A stretch of DNA of 64,000 nucleotides from Streptomyces chromofuscus (GCF_015160875.1 NZ_CP063374.1:2542001-2606000), one strand, 5' to 3'; numbered from the stretch's first letter, positions 8,889 through 18,495 are shown. Program-made: numbers and translations. The notes: generated by a model not told the origin, from the sequence alone.

Positions 8889-9683
8889 TCATCGGGTGAT
8901 CTTCCGCTCCCCGGCGTCGTCCCCGGCGTCCAGGACGCTTTCCTCGCCGCGCAGTTCACGGGCCAGCAGCGTGGCGCCGGCGACCGCTCCCGGCATCAGG
9001 AGGACGGCGACGAAGGGGACGAGGAAGGCGAGGGCGAGGGGGGTGCCGAAGCCCCAGATCAGCGTCCTGCGGGAGCGCAGCAGGGGGAGCCGCTCACGGA
9101 GTTCCACGCCCCGGCGCTGCAGCGCGACGGAGGTGAGCTCCTGAGTGAGGAAGAACCCGGTGACGAAGAAGCCGAGCACCGGCACGACCGTCTGGCCGAC
9201 CACCGGGACGAAGCCGAGGGCGAAGAGCAGGACGCCCCACACGGCGGCGCGGGCCAGGATCCGCAGGCTGTCGCGGGCCGAGATCCACAGCTCCTGATGG
9301 AGAGGCAGATCGGAGACGGGCGCCGTGCCGTCCGGGGAGACGTCACGGTCGACCGACTCGGACAGGGCCTCGTAGAAGGGCTGGCCGATCAGCAGCGTCA
9401 CCGCCGTGAAGGTGAGGACGGCCAGGAGCAGCGCCAGGGCGAACAGGACGGCCGTGAGGAAGCCGCGGAACAGGCCGAGCCAGGGGCCCGACCAGTCGTC
9501 GGCGAAGGGGGTCGACCAGGCGACGAAGTCCTCGCCCCACACCGCCAGCGCCACCAGGGCGCCGGCGTAGAGAACGAGGGTGATCAGGCCCGGGAGCAGC
9601 CCGAAGCCGTACTGCTTGCCGTGCCGGGCCACCCAGCGCTGGCCCTTCAGGAGATAGCTGAAACCCACCCCGAGATCGCGCAT
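8889..9683 (-). CDS. EI24-domain (CysZ-like) integral membrane protein
   Basis: 264 residues with about five strongly hydrophobic segments, beginning MRDLGVGFSYLLKGQRWVARH. The pattern (GFGLLPGLITLVLYAG, GLFRGFLTAVLFALALLLAVL, FVPVVGQTVVPVLGFFVTGFFL) fits the EI24/CysZ family, whose best-studied member transports sulfate. Nothing here identifies the substrate, and no cysteine biosynthesis genes are nearby. It is divergent from the M14 peptidase gene. Confidence 0.75.
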   Translation of the reverse strand: MRDLGVGFSYLLKGQRWVARHGKQYGFGLLPGLITLVLYAGALVALAVWGEDFVAWSTPFADDWSGPWLGLFRGFLTAVLFALALLLAVLTFTAVTLLIGQPFYEALSESVDRDVSPDGTAPVSDLPLHQELWISARDSLRILARAAVWGVLLFALGFVPVVGQTVVPVLGFFVTGFFLTQELTSVALQRRGVELRERLPLLRSRRTLIWGFGTPLALAFLVPFVAVLLMPGAVAGATLLARELRGEESVLDAGDDAGERKITR

Positions 9684-9922
9684 GGGGGAACCCTATCGGG
9701 GCGTCCTCCGCGAGCGGTCACGCCGATGTAACGGCCCGTACGGCCCCCAGGGCCCCGTCGCGTGGATCACGCCGGCGACGCGATCCGCACCACAGGCCCC
9801 GGCCCCGCCGTGCGCCATACGGGGCATCGGCGGTCATCGGCGACACCAAGGCCCCCTTGTTGCGGTTGAGTCGAACAGGTACACCTCGCCGTACCGATCT
9901 CAGGAACCCGGAGGAGGTACGC

Positions 9923-12487
9923 GTGCGCTCCACGAGAACGACCTCTGCGAGACCCGTCCTGACGGCCGCCCTCACCCTCACCCTCGGCCTCACCACGGCC
10001 GCCTCTCTCCTGCCGGCCGCCCCCGCCCGGGCGGGCACGGACCCCGGCCCCGTCACCCGGGCCGAGGCGGAGGGCCCCGCTCTCGACCACCGCCCCGCCC
10101 GGTCCCCGGCGAGCACCACCCGCCGGGCGCTCACCGCGCCCGCCGCCGAACTCGCGGACGCCTCCCGCGGTTACCCGCGCGAGCAGCACCTCGCCGAGGA
10201 CCCCGTGAACCCGGCCGACAAGTCCCTGAAGCTGGGCCTCACCCCGTACCACGCCATCGCGCCGAAGCTGAACGCCCTGCAACGCCTCGGCGACCGGGTG
10301 AGCGTCGAGGTCGCGGGTCACTCGGCCGGCGGCCACCGGCTCCATCTCGTCACCGTCACCGCCCCGGAGACGGCCCGTCAGGCCGGCGAGCAGGCCCGGA
10401 TGCGCGAACTGGTGGAGAACGCGCCCGCGGTGGCCGCGCGGGACCCGCGGGTCAAGGCCGCCTACAAGACGCCCGTGTTCGTCAACAGCAACATCCACGG
10501 CAACGAGTGGGAGGGCACCGACGCCTCCCTGAAGCTCATCGAGCGCCTCGCCACCGCGAACGACGCCCGCACCAGGGACCTGCTCGCGCACAGCCGCCTG
10601 TACTTCAACATCACCGCCAACCCGGACGGCCGTATCGCCGGGACCCGGGCGAACGCGAGCGGGTTCGACCTCAACCGGGACTTCGTCACCGCCTCCCAGC
10701 CCGAGGCGCGGGCGATGCGGCAGATCGTGGTCGACAAGCAGCCGGCCGTCCTGCTCGACCTGCACGGCTACGTCAACGGCACGCTCATCGAGCCCACCAC
10801 CCCGCCGCACGGCGAGAACTACGAGTACGACCTCTTCCTGAAGCACACCTACGCCAACGCCCTCCGTATGGAGGCCGCCGTCAACGGCCTCGGACACACG
10901 CCCGGAAAGGACGGCGTCGAGCCCGCGCAGATCCCGTTCCGGGACCAGGAGGAGGGCTGGGACGACTGGCCGCCCATCTTCACTCCGCAGTACGCCGCCT
11001 TCCACGGCGCGGTCGCCGCGCACACCGTCGAGATCCCGCTCCGGGTGAACAACAGCGCCTACGACACCCTGCCGGAGGGCGAACTGCGCCGCCGGGCCGC
11101 GATCAACGTGGCCGTCGCGGGCGCCGCGATCGAGGCGACCCTGGACTACGTGCGCACCGAGCGCCGGTCACTGGTCGCCGACCAGATCGAGGTCTTCCGG
11201 CGCGGCGCCGCCGGGGAGGCGCAGGTGCCGGTGGCCGAGGAGACCGTCCCCGGCGTGCCCGGCATCGGCCCCGAGGACGTCTACACGACCACCTTCCCGC
11301 GCGCGTACGTCATTCCGGCGGGCGGCGCCCAGCGCTCCCCCACCGCCGCCGCCCGCCTGGTCGACCACCTGCTCGCCAACGACGTCCGCGTCGGCCGGGC
11401 GGTCCACGACGTCCGGCTCTCGGGCCGGTGGTACGCCAAGGGCTCGTACGTCGTCGACATGCGCCAGCCCAAGCGCGGGCTCGCGAACGTACTGCTGGCC
11501 GACGGGCGGGACATCAGCGACAAGGTGTCGGTGATGTACGACATCTCCGGCTGGAGCCTCGGCCGGCTCTGGGGCGCCACGGTCGAGCCGGTGCGTCAGC
11601 TGTCTCCCGTCCCGCTGAGCCCGGTGCGCGAGGCCGCGCCCGTGGCCCACGTGGCCCCGAGCGGCGACCTCCGGCTGCGCCTGGACGACCCGCGCGAGGT
11701 GGCGGCCGTCAACTCCCTGCTCGCCCAGGGCGTACCGGTCCGGCAGGCGGCCGACGGCAGCGCGCTCGTGCCGGGTTCGGCGCGGCGGCAGGCGACGGCC
11801 GCGGCCCGGACGTACGACGTCGCCTTCGACGCCGCCCGGCCGACCGGCGGCACCCCGCTGACACGGGTGCGGGTGGCCGCCGCCGTCACGTCGGGTGAGC
11901 TGTTCGCGCTGCGGGAGATGGGCTTCGAGGTGACGCCGGTGTCCACCGCGGTGCTGAACGCCGGCTTCGACTGGTCGGGGGTGGAGGTGCTGTTCGTGTC
12001 GGCGGGGCTGGCGTACGACGACCTGAACCCGGCCGCGCGCAGGGCACTCGACGACTTCCTCGACGGTCACGGGCTGGTGGGGCGCGGGGCGGCCGGGGCG
12101 GCGCTCAACGCCGACGCCGGGCTGCTGCCGGTCAAGCCCGTCGAGGGCAACGGGGACGCCAACGGGGTGGTGCGGGTGGTGAACGCGGGCGGCGGGATCA
12201 CCGCCGGCGCGCCGGAGCACTCCTTCGTGTACGCGCCCCTGTGGTTCACGGACCTCGGGCGCGGGGTGCGGGTGGAGCAGTCGTACGCCGTCGGCGATCC
12301 GCTGGTGTCCGGGCACTGGCGGGCGCTGCCGGACGGCACCGGCGGGCCCGCCGCCGCGGCCGGGCGGGCGTCGGTGGTCAGCGGCCCGCACGCGGTGCTC
12401 TTCGGCACGGAACCACTCTTCCGTGATCACCCCAAGGGGGTATTCGCTCAGGTGGGGCGGGCATTGTTCACCTTGGCGCCCAGGTAG
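9923..12487 (+). CDS. secreted M14 family zinc carboxypeptidase
   Basis: 854-residue exported metallopeptidase. The signal peptide (about 1-37, ending APARA) follows several Arg residues. The M14 domain (about 90-400) carries the zinc motif HGNE (His192, Glu195), the third zinc ligand His281 in LLDLHGY and catalytic Glu370 in HTVEIPLR. A DLNRD motif precedes the third ligand, as expected for substrate Arg binding. The C-terminal half (about 430-854) has no domain I can name; it looks like beta-rich accessory modules. GTG 9923 is chosen because GGAGGAGGT ends 4 nt before it. No downstream gene is obviously linked. Confidence 0.9.
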   Translation: MRSTRTTSARPVLTAALTLTLGLTTAASLLPAAPARAGTDPGPVTRAEAEGPALDHRPARSPASTTRRALTAPAAELADASRGYPREQHLAEDPVNPADKSLKLGLTPYHAIAPKLNALQRLGDRVSVEVAGHSAGGHRLHLVTVTAPETARQAGEQARMRELVENAPAVAARDPRVKAAYKTPVFVNSNIHGNEWEGTDASLKLIERLATANDARTRDLLAHSRLYFNITANPDGRIAGTRANASGFDLNRDFVTASQPEARAMRQIVVDKQPAVLLDLHGYVNGTLIEPTTPPHGENYEYDLFLKHTYANALRMEAAVNGLGHTPGKDGVEPAQIPFRDQEEGWDDWPPIFTPQYAAFHGAVAAHTVEIPLRVNNSAYDTLPEGELRRRAAINVAVAGAAIEATLDYVRTERRSLVADQIEVFRRGAAGEAQVPVAEETVPGVPGIGPEDVYTTTFPRAYVIPAGGAQRSPTAAARLVDHLLANDVRVGRAVHDVRLSGRWYAKGSYVVDMRQPKRGLANVLLADGRDISDKVSVMYDISGWSLGRLWGATVEPVRQLSPVPLSPVREAAPVAHVAPSGDLRLRLDDPREVAAVNSLLAQGVPVRQAADGSALVPGSARRQATAAARTYDVAFDAARPTGGTPLTRVRVAAAVTSGELFALREMGFEVTPVSTAVLNAGFDWSGVEVLFVSAGLAYDDLNPAARRALDDFLDGHGLVGRGAAGAALNADAGLLPVKPVEGNGDANGVVRVVNAGGGITAGAPEHSFVYAPLWFTDLGRGVRVEQSYAVGDPLVSGHWRALPDGTGGPAAAAGRASVVSGPHAVLFGTEPLFRDHPKGVFAQVGRALFTLAPR

Positions 12488-12560
12488 ACCACGGCCGTAC
12501 CACGGCTGGAGCACGGCACTCACGCGAACAGCGGACGGCCGAGGAGGCAGAGGAGATCGG

Positions 12561-13712
12561 ATGACGCAGGAAGTCCACGGCACCGTCGCCGACGGCTACG
12601 AGGAGGTGCGCACGGAGTTCGCCGCGTTCGTGGCGCGGGAGCGGGCGGACTACGAGGGACAGGTGTGCGCCTACGTGCGGGGGCGGCGGGTCGTCGACCT
12701 GTGGGCGGGTCCGGACGGCGTCTCGGCCGGGTCGCTGTACGGCGTCTTCTCGTCCACCAAGGGCGCCGCCCACCTCGTCGTCGCGCTCCTCGTCCAGGAC
12801 GGCACGCTCGAACTGGACCGCAAGGTGACGTACTACTGGCCGGAGTTCGCCGCCGAGGGCAAGGGCGCGCTGACCCTGCGCGAGCTGCTCACGCACCGGG
12901 CGGGGCTGATCGGGCTCGACTCCGGGTTCACCGAGGAGGAGCTGGCGGACGACCGGGTGATCTCCGAACGGCTCGCGGACCAGCGGCCGTTCTGGCGGCC
13001 CGGCTCGGCGTTCGGCTATCACGCACTGGTGCTCGGCGCGCTCGCCGGTGAGGTGGTGCGGCGGGCCACGGGCCGGACCCTCCAGGAGGTGTACGAGGAG
13101 CGGGTGCGCGCCCCCTACGGGCTGGACTTCTACCTCGGGCTGCCCGACGCCGAGGAGGTCCGCTTCCGGTCCGTGCAGCCGATGCTGCCGACGCCCGAGC
13201 AGCAGGCGGGCCTGGACGCCCGGCCGACGGGACCGCACACGCTCACTTCGATCGCGTTCAACGCGCACGTGGGCGGGGCGGGCGAGCTGGTGGACCACGC
13301 CAACTCCCGCCTGGTCCGCGCCAAGGGCCCGGCCTCGGCGGGCGGCGTGGCCGCCGCGCGCGGGCTCGCCGGGATGTACGCGGCGGCGATCAGCGAGGTG
13401 GCCGGCCGGCCGCCGCTGCTGAAGCCGGACACGGTCGCCGAGGTCGGTCAGATCCACTCCGTGGGGTACGACCTGGTGGCCCGGGCGCACAAGGTGTACG
13501 GGCTCGGCTTCCAGGCGACGGCCGAGAACTGGTATCCGTTCCTGGGCGCGGGCGCCTTCGGGCACAGCGGAGCGGGCGGCGCGCAGGCCTTCGCGGATCC
13601 GCGCAGCGGGCTGGCGTACGGGTACACGCGGCGGCGCTGCGCGTTCCCGGGCGGGGCGGCGCCGGAGAACGAGCGGTTCGTGCGGGCGGTGCACCGGGCC
13701 GCTCTGGCCTGA
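12561..13712 (+). CDS. serine hydrolase of the beta-lactamase/class C (EstB-like) family
   Basis: 383-residue cytoplasmic-looking enzyme of the penicillin-binding-protein fold. The SxxK nucleophile motif is S64-S-T-K67 in GVFSSTKGA. A Tyr-containing second motif sits in FGYHALVLG, and HSGAGG near the C-terminus replaces the KTG box. Such proteins are usually esterases or beta-lactamase-like hydrolases; the substrate is unknown. ATG 12561 is preceded by AGGAGATCGG. A clean hairpin follows the stop. Confidence 0.88.
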   Translation: MTQEVHGTVADGYEEVRTEFAAFVARERADYEGQVCAYVRGRRVVDLWAGPDGVSAGSLYGVFSSTKGAAHLVVALLVQDGTLELDRKVTYYWPEFAAEGKGALTLRELLTHRAGLIGLDSGFTEEELADDRVISERLADQRPFWRPGSAFGYHALVLGALAGEVVRRATGRTLQEVYEERVRAPYGLDFYLGLPDAEEVRFRSVQPMLPTPEQQAGLDARPTGPHTLTSIAFNAHVGGAGELVDHANSRLVRAKGPASAGGVAAARGLAGMYAAAISEVAGRPPLLKPDTVAEVGQIHSVGYDLVARAHKVYGLGFQATAENWYPFLGAGAFGHSGAGGAQAFADPRSGLAYGYTRRRCAFPGGAAPENERFVRAVHRAALA

Positions 13713-13720
13713 CGCACGGG

Positions 13721-13757
13721 CGAAGGCCGCACCCCACGTCCAGGGGTGCGGCCTTCG
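13721..13757. terminator. hairpin between convergent serine hydrolase and ohr
   Basis: Perfect 15-bp arms 13721-13735 and 13743-13757 with a 7-nt loop. It lies in the 64-bp gap between convergent genes and probably serves both. Confidence 0.85.
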
Positions 13758-13776
13758 TCGTACGCAACGAGTGCCG

Positions 13777-14196
13777 TCAGACGAGCGTCACGGTGATGTT
13801 GCCGCGGGTCGCCTTCGAGTAGGGGCAGACCTGGTGGGCCTTCTCGACGAGCGCCTTGGCGGTGGCCTCGTCGACGCCCGGTATGTCCGCCGAGATCTCG
13901 ACGACGATGCCGAAGCCGTCGTCGTTCCTGCCGATGCCGACCTTCGCGGTGACGGTCGAGCCGGAGACGTCGGCGTTCTGCTGCCGGGCGACGACGCCCA
14001 GGGCGCCCTGGAAGCAGGCGCTGTAAGCGGCGGCGAACAGCTGCTCCGGGTTGGTGCCGGCGCCGCTGCCGCCCATCTCCTTCGGCGGGTTGACGACGAC
14101 GTCGAGCTTGCCGTCGTCGGTGGCGACCCGGCCGTCACGGCCGTTCTCGGCGGTGGCGACGGCGGTGTAGAGGACGTCGGACTGCTGGATGGGCAT
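13777..14196 (-). CDS. ohr: organic hydroperoxide resistance protein (OsmC/Ohr family)
   Basis: 139-residue thiol peroxidase that reduces organic hydroperoxides to alcohols. The two redox cysteines are in place: peroxidatic Cys61 in SACFQ and resolving Cys124 in VCPYSKAT. The length equals the family norm, and NPPKEMGGSG matches Ohr rather than OsmC. Start 14196 is supported by GGAGGAG upstream; an ATG 9 codons earlier gives an unneeded leader. No ohrR is adjacent. The next gene upstream on the strand is a NADP-dependent oxidoreductase 94 bp away. Confidence 0.93.
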   Translation of the reverse strand: MPIQQSDVLYTAVATAENGRDGRVATDDGKLDVVVNPPKEMGGSGAGTNPEQLFAAAYSACFQGALGVVARQQNADVSGSTVTAKVGIGRNDDGFGIVVEISADIPGVDEATAKALVEKAHQVCPYSKATRGNITVTLV

Positions 14197-14290
14197 GCGG
14201 TTGTCTCCTCCTCGGTCCGCCACGACTCGCGCCCACGATCGACGGCGGCTTTCGGAAAGAAGTTACCGTGTGGCGGAAAACCGTGGAAGG

Positions 14291-15313
14291 TTACAGCTTG
14301 ACGAGCATCTTGCCGGTGTTGTCGCCGCGCAGGACGCCGAGGAAGGCCTCCAGGTTGTTCTCGATGCCCTCGACGACGGTCTCGCCGTACTTCAGGGCGC
14401 CCGAGGCGACCCAGGGACCGACCTCCTGGACGAACTGCGGCTGGAGGTCGTAGTGGTCGCCGACCAGGAAGCCCTCGATGCGGCCGCGGGTCTGGATGAG
14501 GCGGGCGAGGTTCCTCGGGCCGGGCGCGGGCTCGGTGTTGTTGTAGACGGAGATCATGCCGCACACGGCGATGCGGCCGCCCCGGTTGAGGGAGCCGATG
14601 GCCGCCTCCAGGTGGTCGCCCCCGACGTTGTCGAAGTAGACGTCGATCCCGTCCGGCGCGGCGGTGCGCAGCTGTTCGCTCACCGGCCCGGCCTTGTAGT
14701 TGAAGGCGGCGTCGAAGCCGTACTCCTCGACGAGCAGCCGGACCTTCTCGTCCGACCCGGCGGAGCCGACGACCCGGGAGGCGCCCTTGAGCTTCGCGAT
14801 CTGCCCCACCTGACTGCCGACGGCGCCGGCGGCCCCGGAGACGAACACCGCGTCGCCCTCCTTGAAGGCGGCGGTGCGCAGCAGGCCGGCGTAGGCGGTG
14901 AGCCCGGTCATGCCCAGGACGCCGAGGTACGTCGACAGGGGCGCGGCCTGCGGGTCGACCTTCACGGCATTCGCGGCGTCGACGGCGGCGTACTCGCGCC
15001 AGCCGAAGAAGTGCAGGACGTGGTCGCCCACCGACAGGCCCTCGGCGTGGGAGGCGACGACCTCGCCGACGGCGCCGCCCTGCATGACCTTGCCCAGCTC
15101 GTAAGGAGCGACGTAGGACTTGGCGGCGCTCATGCGCCCGCGCATGTAGGGGTCGACGGAGACGTACCGGTTCCGCACCAGCACCTGACCCTCGCCGGGC
15201 GTCGGCACCGGGGCCTCGACCAAGGCGAAGTTCTCGGGCTCGGGCCAGCCGACGGGGCGGCTGAGGAGGTGCCATTCGCGGTGGACGTCGGGCAGGGCGG
15301 GGGTGTCGGTCAT
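14291..15313 (-). CDS. NADP-dependent oxidoreductase, zinc-free MDR (curA/prostaglandin-reductase-like)
   Basis: 340-residue medium-chain reductase of the leukotriene B4 dehydrogenase/curcumin reductase type. There is an N-terminal GroES-like domain (about 1-130, YVSVDPYMRGRM) and a Rossmann domain with AAGAVGSQVGQIAK (about 150-170) for NADP. It lacks the zinc-binding cysteines of alcohol dehydrogenases. Typical substrates are alpha,beta-unsaturated ketones and aldehydes. It is divergent from a MarR gene across a 136-bp region with two palindromes, so MarR control in response to electrophiles is likely. Confidence 0.9.
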   Translation of the reverse strand: MTDTPALPDVHREWHLLSRPVGWPEPENFALVEAPVPTPGEGQVLVRNRYVSVDPYMRGRMSAAKSYVAPYELGKVMQGGAVGEVVASHAEGLSVGDHVLHFFGWREYAAVDAANAVKVDPQAAPLSTYLGVLGMTGLTAYAGLLRTAAFKEGDAVFVSGAAGAVGSQVGQIAKLKGASRVVGSAGSDEKVRLLVEEYGFDAAFNYKAGPVSEQLRTAAPDGIDVYFDNVGGDHLEAAIGSLNRGGRIAVCGMISVYNNTEPAPGPRNLARLIQTRGRIEGFLVGDHYDLQPQFVQEVGPWVASGALKYGETVVEGIENNLEAFLGVLRGDNTGKMLVKL

Positions 15314-15381
15314 GGGGCGCCTTTCCTCGTTCTCGGGCCGGGCGGGACGCGGATCGCGCCGGGCAGGATGCGGGCAGATAC

Positions 15382-15428
15382 TTCAGCACCTGAAACAACG
15401 ATGCGCTTGAACATTTCATGCTGTCAAG
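15382..15428. promoter_or_regulatory. candidate MarR operators between the reductase and marR genes
   Basis: Two inverted repeats lie in the AT-richer centre of the divergent intergenic region: TTCAG-N3-CTGAA at 15382-15394 and CTTGA-N13-TCAAG at 15406-15428. Placement between divergent MarR and reductase genes is the classic autoregulatory layout. Binding is inferred. Confidence 0.55.
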
Positions 15429-15449
15429 TAACGGGGTACCCTGGAGAGC

Positions 15450-15914
15450 ATGGCCACACCCCGTACCACCCGCCCTGACGCGCTGACCCTGGAGGTCGTC
15501 GACCTGATCGGCTCGGTCGTGGCCCGCTACCACGAGGAGTACGAGGAGGCGGCGGCGGAACACGCGCTGACCGGCGCCCAGGCGAGGCTGCTCAGCCTGC
15601 TCTCCCTCGAGCCGCTCCCCATGCGCAAGCTGGCCCACAAGCTCAAGTGCGAGCCGTCGAACGTCACGGGCATCGTCGACCGCCTGGAGTCCCGGGGCCT
15701 GGCCGAGCGCCGCCCGGACCCGGCCGACCGGCGGGTGAAGCTGGCGGCGGCGACGGACGAGGGCCGCCGGGTGGCCCGCAGCCTGCGCGAGTCCCTGCGC
15801 TTCGCCCGGGAGCCGCTGGCGGGGCTGAGCGAGCGGGAACGACTGACGCTGCGGGACCTGTTGCGGCGGATGGTGGACGTGGAGGGCGACGCGGAGGACC
15901 AGGGACCGCGGTGA
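15450..15914 (+). CDS. MarR family transcriptional regulator
   Basis: 154 residues with a winged helix-turn-helix (about 45-115): TGAQARLLSLLSLEPLPMRK, then CEPSNVTGIVDRLESRGL as recognition helix and DPADRRVKLAA as the wing. It is divergent from the NADP-dependent reductase, whose expression it probably controls together with its own. ATG 15450 follows GGAGAG. After it comes a long repeat-filled spacer. Confidence 0.9.
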   Translation: MATPRTTRPDALTLEVVDLIGSVVARYHEEYEEAAAEHALTGAQARLLSLLSLEPLPMRKLAHKLKCEPSNVTGIVDRLESRGLAERRPDPADRRVKLAAATDEGRRVARSLRESLRFAREPLAGLSERERLTLRDLLRRMVDVEGDAEDQGPR

Positions 15915-15941
15915 CGCCGTTACGAGCCGGAGGACACTCCC

Positions 15942-16105
15942 TGACCGCCCCTCCACACCGGGTCGAGCCGAACGACGGGCCGTGACCGCCCCTCCACACC
16001 GGGTCGAGCCGAACGACGGGCCGTGACCGCCCCTCCACACCGGGTCGAGCCGAACGACGGGCCGTGACCGCCCCTCCACACCGAGGCGGGCCGAACGACA
16101 GGCCC
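15942..16105. repeat. 41-bp tandem repeat, four copies
   Basis: Copies begin at 15942, 15983, 16024 and 16065. The first three are practically identical and the fourth diverges in its second half. Each contains TCGAGCCGAACGAC. The array fills the space between the convergent marR and glycosyltransferase genes. 41 is not a multiple of 3, so reading frames through it are accidental. Confidence 0.95.
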
Positions 16106-16140
16106 TGACCGGCCGCCCGGCCCGCCCGCACCGTTCATCC

Positions 16141-16316
16141 GCGACCCCCCTCCGGGCGCCCCGCGCGCAATGAGCCGCGCCCCCTCCGGGCGCCCCGCGC
16201 GCAGTGAGCCGCGCCCCCCTCCGGGCGCCCCGCGCGCAGTGAGCCGCGACCGCCCTCCCGCCGCCCCGCACACCGTCGGCCGCGACCACCTCCGGACCGC
16301 CCCGCACACCGTCAGC
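16141..16316. repeat. about 35-bp imperfect tandem repeat, five copies
   Basis: Units of 34-36 bp have the core CGGGCGCCCCGCGCGCAGTGAGCC. The first three are close and the last two (CGCCCCGCACACCGTCGGCC type) are diverged. The last copy runs into the stop codon of the glycosyltransferase at 16312, so the array touches coding sequence. Confidence 0.85.
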
Positions 16317-18495
16317 CGGTCACCAGTAGTTCCGTCCAGTCGCGGGCGACGCGGTGCAGGGAGAACTGTTCGCGCACCTGGGTGCGGGCCAGGTGACCGG
16401 CCTCTCGCCAGCCCTCCTCGTCCAGTTCGGCGAGGGCGTCCGCCATCTTCTCCGGGTCCTGGTGGATCCACCGCCGGTCGTAGATCTCGTCCGCGCCGGG
16501 CCACGGCAGCAGGGCGGGGACGGCGGCGGAGGCCATCCCCTCGGCCGGGGCGAGGTGGAAGCTCTCGTCGTCACTGGTCGACAGCACGTTCCCGACCCGC
16601 CGCAGCCAACCCGCCACGTCCGACCCGAACTCGTCGAAGACCACCGCCCCTTCGAGCAGCGGCGAGGTCTGCATCCGGCGCAGCACGGCGTCGTAGTGCG
16701 CGCGCTCCTCGGGCTTGTTCCAGATCCACCAGTACTCCCAGGGCGGCTTGGACTTCACCGACAGGTGCCAACGGCGGTCCCGGGCGCGCAGCGCCTGAAG
16801 GACGTCGAGGCCCAGGTCGAGGCGTTTGCGGCTGGGCGCGATGCCGATCATGCCGAGGCGGAAGCGGGCGCCGGGCGCCTTGGGACGGTCGAGCTGGTCG
16901 GTGTCCACCCAGTTCGGGATGACGGTGACCTTGGACTCCGGCCAGCCGGTGTGCGCCAGGGTGCGGCGGGCGTAGTAGGAGCTGACGCAGATCACCCGGT
17001 CGACGGCGTCGATGTCGACCTGCGCGGGCCAGTCGGCGTCCAGTTCGAACCGGTGCAGCCGCACGATCAGCCGGCTGCCCTGCCGCTTGTGACGGCTGTA
17101 CCAGACGGCGGCCGGACCGCACCACTCGACGACCACGACGTCGGCCCAGCCGGCGAGTTCCCGGCTCGCGGCCGGATCGTGGCGGGCCAGCGCCGGCCAG
17201 GCGTCGACGCGCACGTCGAGCCCGGGCAGCGTGCGGAAGTGGTCGAGGAGCCGGGAGAGGAACTTCAGGTCGTGGCCCGCGACGCCGACCCGCAGGGGCC
17301 GCGACCGGGCGGCCACGGCGGCCGGCGCCTGCGGGAAGGCCCGGCCGAGCTGGGCGCGCCAGCGGTCGGCCGCCGCCTGGAGCGTGTACCGCGCGGCGGC
17401 GTCCCGGCAGCGGTCGGCGGCCAGGCGCCGCGCCTGGGGCTCGCGCACGGCTCGGGCGATCACCTCGGCGGCGTCGTCGAGTCCGGCGCGCCCGGGCACG
17501 AACAGCGGGTAGTCGCCGCCCAGCAGTGCCTCGTGGGCGGGGGTGCGGTTGAGGACGACGGGCAGTCCCAGGGCGCCGAACTCCAGTACCTTCGTGGACA
17601 GTTCGAGGCTGGCGTCGAGCTCGGGCGCGCGCCAGCCCAGGCCGAGGTCGCAGTCGGCGGCGATGCGCATGGCCTCCTCGCGGGGCTGCCCGCCGTGGTG
17701 CTCGACGCCCGGGGTGACGGCCAGCGCACGGGCCATGGCGGCGTGGAAGTCCGGGTGGGCGGGATCGTCGTGGATCTTGTCGCCGACGGTGTGCAGCTCC
17801 GCCCGGACGCCCTGTTCGGCGAGCGCGGCCGGCAGCCGGGTCATGGGCAGGGTGTTCCACAGGGGGGCGAACTTGCCGGTGTACACGAGCCGTACGGGGT
17901 CGTGCGGGCGTTCGCGCCCGGGCAGCGGGAAGTCCGGCTCGGGTACGGCGGGCGGGCTGAGCACGCACTTGCCGCACGCCTCGGGCACCCACGTCTCCAG
18001 CAGGCAGCGCAGGTCCTCGGTCTGGCACAGCAGCCGCCGGGAGGCCTCGGCGATGCGGGTGAGCTCCGCGCGGGCCCCCTCGGTCATCTCGGTGGCCGAC
18101 TGCGGGATGTCGGTGAGGTAGGCCCAGATCCGTCCCTCGAAGTCGCCGTCGGAGACCACCCGCCCGACCAGTCGGCGGCCGCGCAGCACCAGCAGGTCGC
18201 AGGGCTCGTCCGCGTCGAGCCCGGCGAGGACCTGGGAGGCCTGCACGGGGGACAGCGTCCGGTCGGACAGCCCGGGCAACAGCCGCTCCTCGTGGGGGCG
18301 GACCACGGTGACCCCGGGCAGTCCCGCCAGCGGGTCGGTCAACCGCCCGGTGAGCACGGGGGCCTTCAGCACGAGCCGGGTCCGGCAGCCGGCCCGCGAC
18401 AGTGCCTGCACCGTCGACTGGGCCCAGACGGCGGAGCCGTCGATGAGGTTGAGGTCGACGTCGCCGTAGACGAGCGCGTTCAGTGTCCGGCTCAT
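16312..18495 (-). CDS. double glycosyltransferase (two GT-B/GT4-like halves)
   Basis: 727 residues made of two glycosyltransferase-like halves. The N-terminal half (about 1-360) begins MSRTLNALVYGDVDLNL and contains LVYTGKFAPLWNT and the nucleotide-sugar site region DLGLGWRAPELDASLELSTK. The C-terminal half (about 370-727) restarts with LRVGVAGHDLKFL and carries VICVSSYYARRTL, VIPNWVDTDQL and a final APAEGMASAAVPALLPW block. The fusion could perform two successive transfers. ATG 18495 overlaps the previous stop (ATGA) and has AAGGAG 6 nt upstream, so it is translationally coupled and ends the four-gene wecB operon. The acceptor is unknown. Confidence 0.82.
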   Translation of the reverse strand: MSRTLNALVYGDVDLNLIDGSAVWAQSTVQALSRAGCRTRLVLKAPVLTGRLTDPLAGLPGVTVVRPHEERLLPGLSDRTLSPVQASQVLAGLDADEPCDLLVLRGRRLVGRVVSDGDFEGRIWAYLTDIPQSATEMTEGARAELTRIAEASRRLLCQTEDLRCLLETWVPEACGKCVLSPPAVPEPDFPLPGRERPHDPVRLVYTGKFAPLWNTLPMTRLPAALAEQGVRAELHTVGDKIHDDPAHPDFHAAMARALAVTPGVEHHGGQPREEAMRIAADCDLGLGWRAPELDASLELSTKVLEFGALGLPVVLNRTPAHEALLGGDYPLFVPGRAGLDDAAEVIARAVREPQARRLAADRCRDAAARYTLQAAADRWRAQLGRAFPQAPAAVAARSRPLRVGVAGHDLKFLSRLLDHFRTLPGLDVRVDAWPALARHDPAASRELAGWADVVVVEWCGPAAVWYSRHKRQGSRLIVRLHRFELDADWPAQVDIDAVDRVICVSSYYARRTLAHTGWPESKVTVIPNWVDTDQLDRPKAPGARFRLGMIGIAPSRKRLDLGLDVLQALRARDRRWHLSVKSKPPWEYWWIWNKPEERAHYDAVLRRMQTSPLLEGAVVFDEFGSDVAGWLRRVGNVLSTSDDESFHLAPAEGMASAAVPALLPWPGADEIYDRRWIHQDPEKMADALAELDEEGWREAGHLARTQVREQFSLHRVARDWTELLVTG

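Noticed and set aside
15664-16504. Repeat-bearing minus-strand frames over the 41-bp array
   Set aside because: They cross convergent gene ends and change frame with each 41-bp unit.
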